Below, in pieces: positions 37,238-45,986 of a stretch of DNA of 64,000 nt. Position 1 is the stretch's first letter, and every line of letters starts with the position of its first letter. A program made the translations under genes and the position numbers. The DNA is from Pirellulaceae bacterium. Its GTDB lineage: Bacteria; Planctomycetota; Planctomycetia; Pirellulales; Pirellulaceae. The notes under the pieces are model-generated. The model was not told the DNA's origin. It did not search any database and saw only the letters and a program-made list of their open reading frames with translations. The DNA is taken from assembly GCA_020852965.1 (NCBI GenBank), contig JADYZV010000197.1:39715-103714 (forward strand), written 5' to 3'.

Positions 37238-38195
37238 AATAGTAAACTAGTAGTGTACTAGCAAATACGCCCCACATGGCTTTAAACAAATAGGGAACGC
37301 TTGTCGGAGAGAGTAGCCCCTCGGTCAGGGCAGCTAGGAAGAATAACACCCCCGACACCGCCATGACCGGTACGGCTTCGACGGCGCGCCGTTGCAACGA
37401 GGCCAGTCGCGTTAGCCCACCAGTCACCAGCCAGCCCATGCCAATGCGCAAGCCAGCGGCGGCGGCCAATGCGATAGCTGTCAATTCGAAAGCACCATGG
37501 GCAGTGACGAATTCGAGGAAGTTATTCCCCCCAGGGGTGTCGCCGCGAGCCATGTAACCAAACGAAGCTCCCAGTACGCTACCGTTGAAGGCAGTCATAT
37601 ACAAACCAGGGATGATCAATGGTCCCATCGAGAAACATTGTAGTCCAATACCCGTATTGTGTTGAATATAGAAGGCCACCATGGTCATATTTTGATCGAG
37701 GCTGCGAGCATAGCTATCCGAACGAAAATCGGCTTCGGTGAAGCTGTCTTGCATGGCCTCCATTTGTTCTTTTCCCAACATCCGTTCGGCAAAACCAGGA
37801 AAGGACTGTTCATTGAGCGCCAAGAAACACGACAAGCTAAACAGTCCAAAAAACACGATCCCGCACAGGTGGACACAGCGGTCGCGGAAGATCTGTTGTG
37901 GGGCTTGGCGGAAGGCCACATCCCACCACTGATGCACTTGGAAGTGCCGCGAGCGATAGATGGTGTTGTGCGCTCTGCCAACCAAGCTGTGCAGATAGTC
38001 GACCGTTGCCGGAGAGAGTCGATACTGATCGGCCATCGCCAAATCCGCACATGCCGAACGATACAGGTCGGACAGTTCAGTCAGATTCTTGCCCGGCATC
38101 CTTTTCAGTTTGCGTGAGTTGAGTTGTGCCAGCAACTGTTCGAGTTGCAGCCACTGTGCACGACGTCGTTGGACCGTCTCGGCCAAGTTGGGCAT
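37194..38195 (-). CDS. Stage II sporulation protein M (SpoIIM/DUF95)-like membrane protein
   Basis: SDLYRSACADLAMA...YLHSLVGRAHNTIYR; FYIQHNTGIGLQCFSMGPLIIPGLYMTAFNGSVLGASFGYM; FVTAHGAFELTAIALAAAAGLRIG. Confidence 0.88.
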   Translation of the reverse strand: MPNLAETVQRRRAQWLQLEQLLAQLNSRKLKRMPGKNLTELSDLYRSACADLAMADQYRLSPATVDYLHSLVGRAHNTIYRSRHFQVHQWWDVAFRQAPQQIFRDRCVHLCGIVFFGLFSLSCFLALNEQSFPGFAERMLGKEQMEAMQDSFTEADFRSDSYARSLDQNMTMVAFYIQHNTGIGLQCFSMGPLIIPGLYMTAFNGSVLGASFGYMARGDTPGGNNFLEFVTAHGAFELTAIALAAAAGLRIGMGWLVTGGLTRLASLQRRAVEAVPVMAVSGVLFFLAALTEGLLSPTSVPYLFKAMWGVFASTLLVYYFVVLGYPTEPSRAT

Positions 38196-38211
38196 CGGTT
38201 GACTTTCTTAG

Positions 38212-38306
38212 GTAGTGGATGAGGTTACGGGTCCTTGGACGTAGTGGACGAGGTTACGAGTCCTTGGATTCGATATGGGGCAGGGACTCGTAACCTCGTC
38301 CACTAC
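38212..38306. repeat. Intergenic inverted repeat cluster, GTAGTGGACGAGGTTACGAGTCC family (three copies)
   Basis: gtagtggatgaggttacgggtcc (38212-38234); gtagtggacgaggttacgagtcc (38241-38263); exact reverse complement ggactcgtaacctcgtccactac (38284-38306). Confidence 0.92.
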
Positions 38307-38329
38307 AAGACCTCGACCAATACAACCTC

Positions 38330-38355
38330 AATGTGGCCCGACGCTCCGCCGTCGG
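38330..38355 (-). repeat. Dispersed palindromic repeat CCGACGGCGGAGCGTCGGGCCACATT (copy 3, reverse orientation)
   Basis: aatgtggcccgacgctccgccgtcgg is the exact reverse complement of copy 2. Confidence 0.9.
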
Positions 38356-38390
38356 TCTTCCCCTCGGTCTTCCCCCCAGCCTTTCCTCGT

Positions 38391-39302
38391 TTATCGGCTT
38401 TGAGTCCCAGGGCTACCTGCACGCATTCGCTGTAGTCCAAGCGCCTGCTCTTCGGCTGACAAAAAGATACGCGTGTAGAGCGCACATAACAATAGATCGG
38501 AACTGGTATCGGGTAACAATCCGAAGCGGCCCAACAATGGTTCGGCCAAGTGCTTGGAAACTTCGCTTCGCCGAGCAGGGCTCAGACGCTGGCGATTCTC
38601 CATGTAGTGCCCGATCGCTTGAGCCAACGAGTGGCTGGCCGAAAACGTAGCCGGAATCAACTCGGCCAAGCCAAAGGCACGCGGATCTTCGGGAGTCATC
38701 GGCCTTAGCGAACTCGTGTGGGCTTCCGAGATCACCATCGTGCCTGCGGCTAGGTCTCCCAAACGCTGCATGCGTCGCGTCAATGCCATGCTGACAAAGC
38801 CGATAAATAGAGTTGGTATCACGTAGGCCATCGGTCCCTCCTCGCTCAAACTACGCAGCGGTAGCAAGACGCACATATCTGCCAGTCGCAACAGGTTGCG
38901 CAGGGCGGCTTGGGTCGCGTTAATCGGGCGCCCGTCGACTGAGATAACGCGTAGCTTCATGACCATTTTCCCAGGCGTGCGTCCATTGTAGCGCGTTTCA
39001 AAGAAAATGCCGTAGAACCAGCTCAGCAGGAAGAAAAGCAGTAATAGGACGATGCCAACGATGCTTCCTCCCAGTACCGAGAACGCCGAAAAGACGATCA
39101 AGGTGACGGCCACGCCTACCAAGAACAATGTGCGGAGCGCTAAATCGAGTAAGAAAGCGGGCAAGCGTTGGAAGGGACCCGCCAACGCATACTCAAATTC
39201 GATATTCTCCGGCGTAATCACGCGCGTGAAGCAATCGAGTTTATCGGTCGTCGGTGCTAGCATCGGCAAGGCTCCTGGTTCGTCGTGGTTCGCAATTGGC
39301 AA
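38391..39302 (-). CDS. RDD-family membrane protein
   Basis: EYALAGPFQRLPAFLLDLALR...YNGRTPGKMVMKLRVISVDGRPINATQAALRNLLRLADM...RMQRLGDLAAGTMVI. Confidence 0.92.
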   Translation of the reverse strand: MPIANHDEPGALPMLAPTTDKLDCFTRVITPENIEFEYALAGPFQRLPAFLLDLALRTLFLVGVAVTLIVFSAFSVLGGSIVGIVLLLLFFLLSWFYGIFFETRYNGRTPGKMVMKLRVISVDGRPINATQAALRNLLRLADMCVLLPLRSLSEEGPMAYVIPTLFIGFVSMALTRRMQRLGDLAAGTMVISEAHTSSLRPMTPEDPRAFGLAELIPATFSASHSLAQAIGHYMENRQRLSPARRSEVSKHLAEPLLGRFGLLPDTSSDLLLCALYTRIFLSAEEQALGLQRMRAGSPGTQSR

Positions 39303-39324
39303 TCCTTAGCGCAACGTCTATATT

Positions 39325-42300
39325 GTGCAGATTCAGGATGCTGACGGCAGAGGCTTTAGAAGAAACTACGAATATATGTCGCGAAAAAAGAATAGGTCAC
39401 GTGCCGCTTTCAGCCGCGAGGCACTTCGTTCCGCGTTGCCCAACGCCAACCCATCTCTGGCCAAACTATTTAGTCAAATTATGGCGGGCAGTGGGTTTCC
39501 ACCGCAGCCCCAGGTCGCCAGCCTGGTCGACAAATGGCACGACGCATACATCGATACGATGGAGACATTCCCAGAGAGTTTGGTCGAAGCATTTCACCGC
39601 ACGTCCTACCTCACCTATCAAGTCACGGCGATTTATAGCACGGGCATGATTGCCGCTCACTGCGTTGCCGGGGACGAGGCATTCAAGGTTTTCGTCAACC
39701 ACCTTGGGGCTAAGCCTTTGGTCGGTTGCAACTGTTCGGTGTCCCAGGGAATCGGGCATTGTGTGCATAGCTACGGCCTGCTCGAGCATGTGACTGATCT
39801 GCTCGACAATCATTACAATAGCCTGACGGATCGAATTCGCAATCGGCGATTCGATACCGGCAAGCCGGACATGAGCGTCTACCAATTCGACGCCAGGGCA
39901 CAGGTCAGGCGCGTACTGGCAGGGTTGCTTCCCCGTGGTCCCGTGGAAGTCTCCGAGCAGTCGGACGCCGATTCGCTCCCGCCGTTGGAGGAGGTCCAGG
40001 CAACCCGCATCGTGTGGAATGTCGAGATCAAGCACAATAGCCTTGAAATCTGCCCGATGCTGCAACAAGCCAAGAAGCGTGGCGACGGTTGGACCAAAGG
40101 CCGGCGAGTGTCACTGGAAAATCTGCGCGAGCATGTGAGCGTATTGACCGACGCCGATCGCAAGGTTCGTGAGCTCGTGCGGATCGACACCACCTACTAC
40201 CGTGCGACCTATTCGCTCGATAGCGTCGAAGCGCTCAAGTGCCTGGTCGGTCAGCCGCACGTGCTGCTCGATGGTCAGCCGGCGGAAATACAGTCACTTG
40301 CACCGGTGGTGTGTGTGTTGAAAGATGCCGAATCGGTGCGATTGGCTATGCGCGATTCCATGTTGGGAGTCAGCCGCTTTGTGTTTAGCTCCGATTGCAT
40401 CGTCCATTTGCGCCACGACATCGGCATGATTCAACTGTGCAATGTGAATTCAGCTCAGATCGAGTCGCTGCGCGCGATCGTCCGGATGCCGCGTATTCCG
40501 CTAGCGCACGAAACAGAACTGCTCGAAACCGCTCGCCGTTTGCAACCGTTGCTCAACGTCGAGTTACCCGAAGCGGTGGCGGGCAAATGCATTGAAGAAG
40601 AGTATCGCCCGGTCATGCTGTTGCGCTCGCGTACCGACGGAGCGCTCGATTACGGGTTGCGACTACGCGACACAGTCAATCGGCTGCTGGCGGCAGGTGT
40701 GGGTTCGATGGTGCGGCATGCCGAGCAGGAAGGGAAGCCCGTTCAGTTCGTGCGTTCCGCCGAGCGCGAACAGCGCTTATGCGCTCAAATGGTCGATCAG
40801 TTCGCATTGCCCAGTCGTGAAATGTTCGGCACGGTCAACAGCTTCGAAGTGGCGCTACAACTGATCGAAACACTGCACACGGCCGAATCGACGGGGGAGG
40901 TGGAAATCCTGTGGGACAAGGCTTCCCAGCAGCCGTTGCGCGTCTTGGGAGCAATTTCGGCAAAGAATGTCAGCGTCGGCATCTCGAAAAAGCGCGACTG
41001 GTTTCAACTTTCCGGCTCGGCCCAAGTGGGAGACAAGTCGATCGAACTGAGCGAGCTCTTGTCGGGCTTGCAAGCCGCTGGGCAGGATGCGATTCACGGC
41101 GAATATGTTCGCTTGGGGGATAAGGGTTGGGCCAAAATATCGATGGCCCTCCGCAAGCAACTCAAGGCGCTTCACGACTCGGTCAATCAAGAGCGCAACA
41201 CGCTCAAGTTCGATATGACTTCGGCCCCCGCCATTCGTGAGCTGCTGGCCCAAGACATCGAGATGAAAGCCACGGCAGCTTGGAACCAGTGCCTCGCGCG
41301 ACTCGAAAAAGCCGAGCGGCTCGAACCCGTACTGCCCGAGGGAATCCAAGCCGACTTGCGCGATTATCAGCGAGACGGATTCAAGTGGCTGCGGCGTCTG
41401 GCCGAATGGGGGGTCGGCGGAATTCTGGCAGACGACATGGGCCTGGGGAAGACACTGCAAACTTTGGCCGTACTACTCGACCGCGCCCATCAAGGGCCTG
41501 CGCTCGTGATCGCGCCAACATCCGTCGGCTTCAATTGGGTACGCGAAGCGCAACGCTTTGCGCCCACGCTCGATGTCTATCTTTATCGCGAAACCGAGCG
41601 GGCCGACTTCTTGCAACATGTCGGCCCCAACAGCCTGGTGGTCTGCAGTTACGGCTTGGCCCTGCGCGACGCCGAAGCGCTCGCTACCATCCAATGGGCC
41701 TCGATGGTGTTGGATGAAGCCCAAGCGATCAAGAATAGTCGTAGTAAGACGTCGATTGCCATCGCCACGATCCCCGCCGATTGGAAGCTGGCTTTGACTG
41801 GTACACCGGTCGAAAATCACTTGGGTGAACTATGGAGTCTGTTCCATGTCGTCTCGCCAGGTGTCCTCGGTGGCTGGGAACAATTCCGCCGACGTTTCGC
41901 CGCACCGATTGAAAAAGACAACGACGATGAGCGGCGTTTGGCTCTGCGCGATCGCTTGCGTCCCTTCTTGCTGCGGCGCACCAAAGAAGAGGTACTCAAG
42001 GATTTGCCACCGCGTACGGAAATGAATGTCTACGTCGAGATGACGCGAGACGAGCGCGAAGTGTATGACAAAGTTCGCTTATCCGCGTTGGGGGAAATCG
42101 ATGCATTGGCCAAGTTGTCCGATGTCAAGGATCAGCGTTTCCGCATTTTGGCTCTGCTGACTCGTATGCGGCAGTTGGCCTGTAGTCCCCGCCTGGTACA
42201 CGAGGATTGGAAGGGGCGCTCGACGAAGACTCAACAATTGTGCGATACCCTGCTCGAATTGCGCGACGAAGGGCATCGCGTGCTGGTCTTCAGCCAGTTC

Positions 42301-42729
42301 GTCAAGCATCTCAGCCTGATTCGTGAAATGCTCGAAGAGGAGAAGATTTCCTACGTCTACCTCGACGGATCGACCGAAGCTCACGCTCGGCAAGAACGCG
42401 TTGACGACTTTCAGGATGGCGATGCGACCGTGTTCCTCATTTCGCTCAAAGCGGGTGGGACCGGTTTGAATCTTACCGCCGCCGATTATGTGATTCACAT
42501 GGACCCCTGGTGGAATCCAGCCGTCGAGGACCAAGCCACCGACCGCGCGCACCGCATCGGCCAGGAAAAACCGGTGATGGTCTATCGCTTGGTTTCGCAG
42601 GGGACGATCGAAGAGGAGATCCTCAAGCTGCACGACAGCAAACGCGACCTGGTCGCCGGCATTATGGAAGGCGCTCAGGCTGCCGCCAAACTTTCCACCG
42701 ATGACCTCATTGCGCTGCTTAGAACGTAG
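39325..42729 (+). CDS. SWI2/SNF2-family DEAD-like helicase with SWIM zinc finger
   Basis: SWIM CNCSVSQGIGHCVH; GILADDMGLGKTLQTLAVL; VLDEAQAIKN; LTGTPVENHLGELWSLF; ATDRAHRIGQ. An alternative ATG at 39376 is likely. Confidence 0.93.
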   Translation: MQIQDADGRGFRRNYEYMSRKKNRSRAAFSREALRSALPNANPSLAKLFSQIMAGSGFPPQPQVASLVDKWHDAYIDTMETFPESLVEAFHRTSYLTYQVTAIYSTGMIAAHCVAGDEAFKVFVNHLGAKPLVGCNCSVSQGIGHCVHSYGLLEHVTDLLDNHYNSLTDRIRNRRFDTGKPDMSVYQFDARAQVRRVLAGLLPRGPVEVSEQSDADSLPPLEEVQATRIVWNVEIKHNSLEICPMLQQAKKRGDGWTKGRRVSLENLREHVSVLTDADRKVRELVRIDTTYYRATYSLDSVEALKCLVGQPHVLLDGQPAEIQSLAPVVCVLKDAESVRLAMRDSMLGVSRFVFSSDCIVHLRHDIGMIQLCNVNSAQIESLRAIVRMPRIPLAHETELLETARRLQPLLNVELPEAVAGKCIEEEYRPVMLLRSRTDGALDYGLRLRDTVNRLLAAGVGSMVRHAEQEGKPVQFVRSAEREQRLCAQMVDQFALPSREMFGTVNSFEVALQLIETLHTAESTGEVEILWDKASQQPLRVLGAISAKNVSVGISKKRDWFQLSGSAQVGDKSIELSELLSGLQAAGQDAIHGEYVRLGDKGWAKISMALRKQLKALHDSVNQERNTLKFDMTSAPAIRELLAQDIEMKATAAWNQCLARLEKAERLEPVLPEGIQADLRDYQRDGFKWLRRLAEWGVGGILADDMGLGKTLQTLAVLLDRAHQGPALVIAPTSVGFNWVREAQRFAPTLDVYLYRETERADFLQHVGPNSLVVCSYGLALRDAEALATIQWASMVLDEAQAIKNSRSKTSIAIATIPADWKLALTGTPVENHLGELWSLFHVVSPGVLGGWEQFRRRFAAPIEKDNDDERRLALRDRLRPFLLRRTKEEVLKDLPPRTEMNVYVEMTRDEREVYDKVRLSALGEIDALAKLSDVKDQRFRILALLTRMRQLACSPRLVHEDWKGRSTKTQQLCDTLLELRDEGHRVLVFSQFVKHLSLIREMLEEEKISYVYLDGSTEAHARQERVDDFQDGDATVFLISLKAGGTGLNLTAADYVIHMDPWWNPAVEDQATDRAHRIGQEKPVMVYRLVSQGTIEEEILKLHDSKRDLVAGIMEGAQAAAKLSTDDLIALLRT

Positions 42730-42781
42730 GGGAGTTGCGAGAGGGGGAGTTGGGAGACCCATCGATGACGTCAACGCGCGG

Positions 42782-42846
42782 CTTGGGACCTAGGTTTTTA
42801 GTCCCAGGACGGACGGCATGCGATAGCCTGGGATGCAAACCCCAGG
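42782..42846. repeat. Two adjacent short hairpins (CTTGGGAC...GTCCCAGG and CCTGGGatgcaaacCCCAGG)
   Basis: Direct reading: gcttgggacctaggtttttagtcccagg and agcctgggatgcaaaccccagg between the SNF2 and cls genes. Confidence 0.65.
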
Positions 42847-42882
42847 TGCAGTGCTCATTTCAGCGTCGCATGGGATAAACGC

Positions 42883-44337
42883 ATGGATTACATTTTTCAA
42901 ACCTATTGGCCGCTTGTTTTTGCAGGCTTCGAGCGCGTCGTCGCCTTGACCGCTGCGCTACACGCGCTGCTAAAGAAGCGCGAAACCAATTCGGTCATCG
43001 GTTGGGTGGGATTGATTTGGCTGACGCCGTTGATCGGTTCGTCTCTGTATTTTTGCTTTGGTGTTAATCGCATTCAACGCAAGGGAAATGCATTGCAGGA
43101 TGAACTGGAACGCGTATTGTCGAAAATCAAGGTTCCTGTTCCCGCTGATATTGCCCTGAGAATCAAGGAGGCCAAGGAGCGCCACCCAAAGTTCGCGCAG
43201 CTCGTGGACGCCGTGGGGCGATTGACGGGACGTCCGCTGTTGCCGGGCAATAAGATCACTCCTTTGATCAACGGTGACGCGGCCTATCCGGCCATGTTGG
43301 CTGCCATAGATGGCGCCCAGCACTCGATCTCACTGGAGAGCTACATCTTTGATTTCGATGACGTGGGCGAACGGTTCGTAGACGCCTTGGCGGCAGCCAC
43401 CGAGCGCGGCGTGGCCGTGCGAGTTCTGATTGATGATGTGGGCGCACAGTATTCCCGGCGGTCGACGGCTCGTGAACTGCGCAGGCGGGGTGTTACCTGT
43501 CACATGTTCTTGCCGACTTGGTACCCGGTGTGGATGCCCCACGCGAACCTGAGAAATCATCGCAAAATCATGGTGGTCGATGGCGTAATCGGCTTCACTG
43601 GCGGTATTAACATTCGAGCTGGCTGCATCCTAGCCAATAATCCCGCCAACCCGACCAAAGACTTACACTTTCAGTTCGAAGGGCCGGTGGTCACGCATCT
43701 ACAGGAAGCATTTGTGACCGATTGGGCGTTTGTCACCGGTGAAGTACTGGAAGGCGAAGCGTGGTTGCCGCTGCCTGAATTCTGCGGTGAATCGCTTGCG
43801 CGTGGCATCAGCGACGGGCCTGACGAGGATTTCGAACGACTACTGATGACGATTCTGGCGGCTGTGGCTGTTGCCAGTCGTCGAATTGTCATCATGACTC
43901 CTTACTTTTTACCAGATGTCAGCCTGATACGCGCACTGAATACAGCCGCGCTGCGCGGTGTGGATGTGAAGGTCTTACTGCCGGGGCAGAACAACATTGC
44001 CCTCGTGCAGTGGGCTTCCAACAACCTGCTCGCACAGGTCATCGAAGAAGGGGTCCAAGTGTACATGACCGCGCCACCGTTTGACCATACGAAATTGATG
44101 TTGGTCGACGAGGTTTGGGCGCTCGTCGGCTCTACCAACCTCGACCCCCGCAGTTTGCGCCTCAACTTTGAGTTCAATGTCGAATGTTACGATCTCGAAT
44201 TGGCTCGAGTGCTCTCCAATATGGCCGATGAAAAACTGAGCAGTGCGACCAAGTTAACAATCGAGGCCATGCAGAATCGAAACCTGCTTTGGAGATTGCG
44301 AGATGGCGTCGCGCGATTGTTCACGCCCTATTTATAA
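42883..44337 (+). CDS. cls: Cardiolipin synthase (phospholipase D superfamily)
   Basis: Two HKD-type motifs: NHRKIMVVDGVIGFTGGINI and FDHTKLMLVDEVWALVGSTNLDPRSL. N-terminal TM segments. Confidence 0.93.
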   Translation: MDYIFQTYWPLVFAGFERVVALTAALHALLKKRETNSVIGWVGLIWLTPLIGSSLYFCFGVNRIQRKGNALQDELERVLSKIKVPVPADIALRIKEAKERHPKFAQLVDAVGRLTGRPLLPGNKITPLINGDAAYPAMLAAIDGAQHSISLESYIFDFDDVGERFVDALAAATERGVAVRVLIDDVGAQYSRRSTARELRRRGVTCHMFLPTWYPVWMPHANLRNHRKIMVVDGVIGFTGGINIRAGCILANNPANPTKDLHFQFEGPVVTHLQEAFVTDWAFVTGEVLEGEAWLPLPEFCGESLARGISDGPDEDFERLLMTILAAVAVASRRIVIMTPYFLPDVSLIRALNTAALRGVDVKVLLPGQNNIALVQWASNNLLAQVIEEGVQVYMTAPPFDHTKLMLVDEVWALVGSTNLDPRSLRLNFEFNVECYDLELARVLSNMADEKLSSATKLTIEAMQNRNLLWRLRDGVARLFTPYL

Positions 44338-44359
44338 TTGTCTACCCAGCCCACGAAGG

Positions 44360-44392
44360 TTTGCCCACGAATCACGCGAATGAACGCGAATT
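44360..44392 (+). repeat. Dispersed repeat TTTGCCCACGAATCACGCGAATGAANGCGAATT (copy 2)
   Basis: Matches 25674-25706 with a single difference; both copies lie just after a gene stop. Confidence 0.85.
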
Positions 44393-44501
44393 TTAGCACA
44401 TCGCCACCTCCCAGCATCAATGGGTGTCGCCAGGAGAATAAACTCCCAACTCCCAGCTCCCAGACTCAGAAGGGGCAGAGCTCGCAAGAAAACAAACTGG
44501 G

Positions 44502-45980
44502 CTACGCCAGGATGTCTTTGACGACGTGTACCTCTTCGACTCCGGTGAGCTTTTGATCGAGACCTAGGAAGGGGAAGGTCAGCCGATTGTGATCGATGCC
44601 GAGTTGATGCAGGATGGTGGCATTCATGTCGTTGACGTGGACCGGGTTCTCGACAATGTTGTAACTGAATTCGTCGGTCTGCCCGTATTCCATGCCTCCT
44701 TGAATGCCGCCACCGGCCATCCAGACGGTGAAGCAGCGAGGGTGGTGATCGCGTCCGTAGTCAGTCGCTGTCAATTTACCTTGGCAGTAGGTCGTCCGGC
44801 CAAATTCGCCCGCACATACGATGAGCGTTTCATCGAGCAAGCCACGCTGCTTCAGATCGGCGATCAAGGCTGCCGCCGGTTGGTCAATATCGCTGGCTTG
44901 ACCGCGCAGTTTTTTGGGCAAGCCGACATGGTGATCCCAGCCGCGATGGAACAATTGGACGAAGCGAACGTCGCGCTCGATCATGCGCCGGGCCAGTAGA
45001 CAATTGCGCGCGAACGAGCCGCTCTTTTCCACATCGGGTCCGTACATCGCCAGTGTCTCTGCCGACTCCTGCGACAGATCGGTCAGCTCGGGGACTGAGG
45101 CTTGCATGCGAAAGGCCATCTCTTGCTGCGCGATGGTGGTTTGGATTTCCGGATCGCCCACTTCGTCCAAGTGTTCGCGGTTGAGTCGGGTGACGAGCTC
45201 GAGCATCTTGGCGCGACTGTCGCGATTCACCCCTGCAGGGTTGGACAAGAACAATACGGGGTCGCCAGTCGGTTGAAAGGAGACGCCTTGATGTTTCGAG
45301 GGGAGAAAACCGCTGCCCCACAGCCGGCTATACAGCGCTTGGATGTTCTGTTGATCACCGCTCCAGAATGCCGAACTGAGGACGATGAAATCGGGAAGAT
45401 TTTCGTTCATGCGACCCAGGCCATAGCTGAGCCAAGCTCCCATGCTGGCTTTGCCAGGAATCTCCGATCCGGTGCAGATTGCGGTTTTTGCCGGGTCGTG
45501 GTTGATGGCGTTGGTGTGCAGCGACTTGATCATACACAGTTCGTCGGCTACACCCGACAAGTGCGGGAGCAACTCGCTCATCATCAACCCGCTCTTTCCT
45601 TGAGGGGAGAATTTGAACATCGACGGTGCGACCAATTGCGATTGGCCTTTGGTCATGGCGGTAACACGTTGGCCCATGCTAACGCTGGGGGGGAGTGGCT
45701 CTCGGAATTGCTTCTGGAGTTCGGGCTTGTAGTCGTATAGATCGAGCTGGCTGGGCGCGCCCCCCATGAACAAGAAAATGACACGCTTGGCTTTAGCGGG
45801 AAAGTGCAAGCCCGATTGGGCCTTCGCAGCGGTTGCCGAATTCTTGCTACCGACATCCGCATCGGCGGCGTGCACTTGGGCTACGAGATTTCCCAATGCA
45901 GCCGCACCGAGTCCCATGGCTGAACCGGTCAGGAATTGTCGACGCGCCAACAATTGCTGGTGTTGTTCAAAGGGATGCAT
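44502..45980 (-). CDS. DUF1501 family protein
   Basis: [21 protein letters not shown] signal; [56 protein letters not shown]. Confidence 0.94.
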   Translation of the reverse strand: MHPFEQHQQLLARRQFLTGSAMGLGAAALGNLVAQVHAADADVGSKNSATAAKAQSGLHFPAKAKRVIFLFMGGAPSQLDLYDYKPELQKQFREPLPPSVSMGQRVTAMTKGQSQLVAPSMFKFSPQGKSGLMMSELLPHLSGVADELCMIKSLHTNAINHDPAKTAICTGSEIPGKASMGAWLSYGLGRMNENLPDFIVLSSAFWSGDQQNIQALYSRLWGSGFLPSKHQGVSFQPTGDPVLFLSNPAGVNRDSRAKMLELVTRLNREHLDEVGDPEIQTTIAQQEMAFRMQASVPELTDLSQESAETLAMYGPDVEKSGSFARNCLLARRMIERDVRFVQLFHRGWDHHVGLPKKLRGQASDIDQPAAALIADLKQRGLLDETLIVCAGEFGRTTYCQGKLTATDYGRDHHPRCFTVWMAGGGIQGGMEYGQTDEFSYNIVENPVHVNDMNATILHQLGIDHNRLTFPFLGLDQKLTGVEEVHVVKDILA

Positions 45981-45986
45981 GCAAAT

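Noticed and set aside
38212-38355. Rho-independent terminator
   Set aside because: Strong inverted repeats but no T-tract following; sequence families recur elsewhere, so repeat elements are a better description.
42079-42774. 231-aa minus-strand ORF opposite the SNF2 helicase
   Set aside because: Antisense to helicase motifs V-VI; no independent support.
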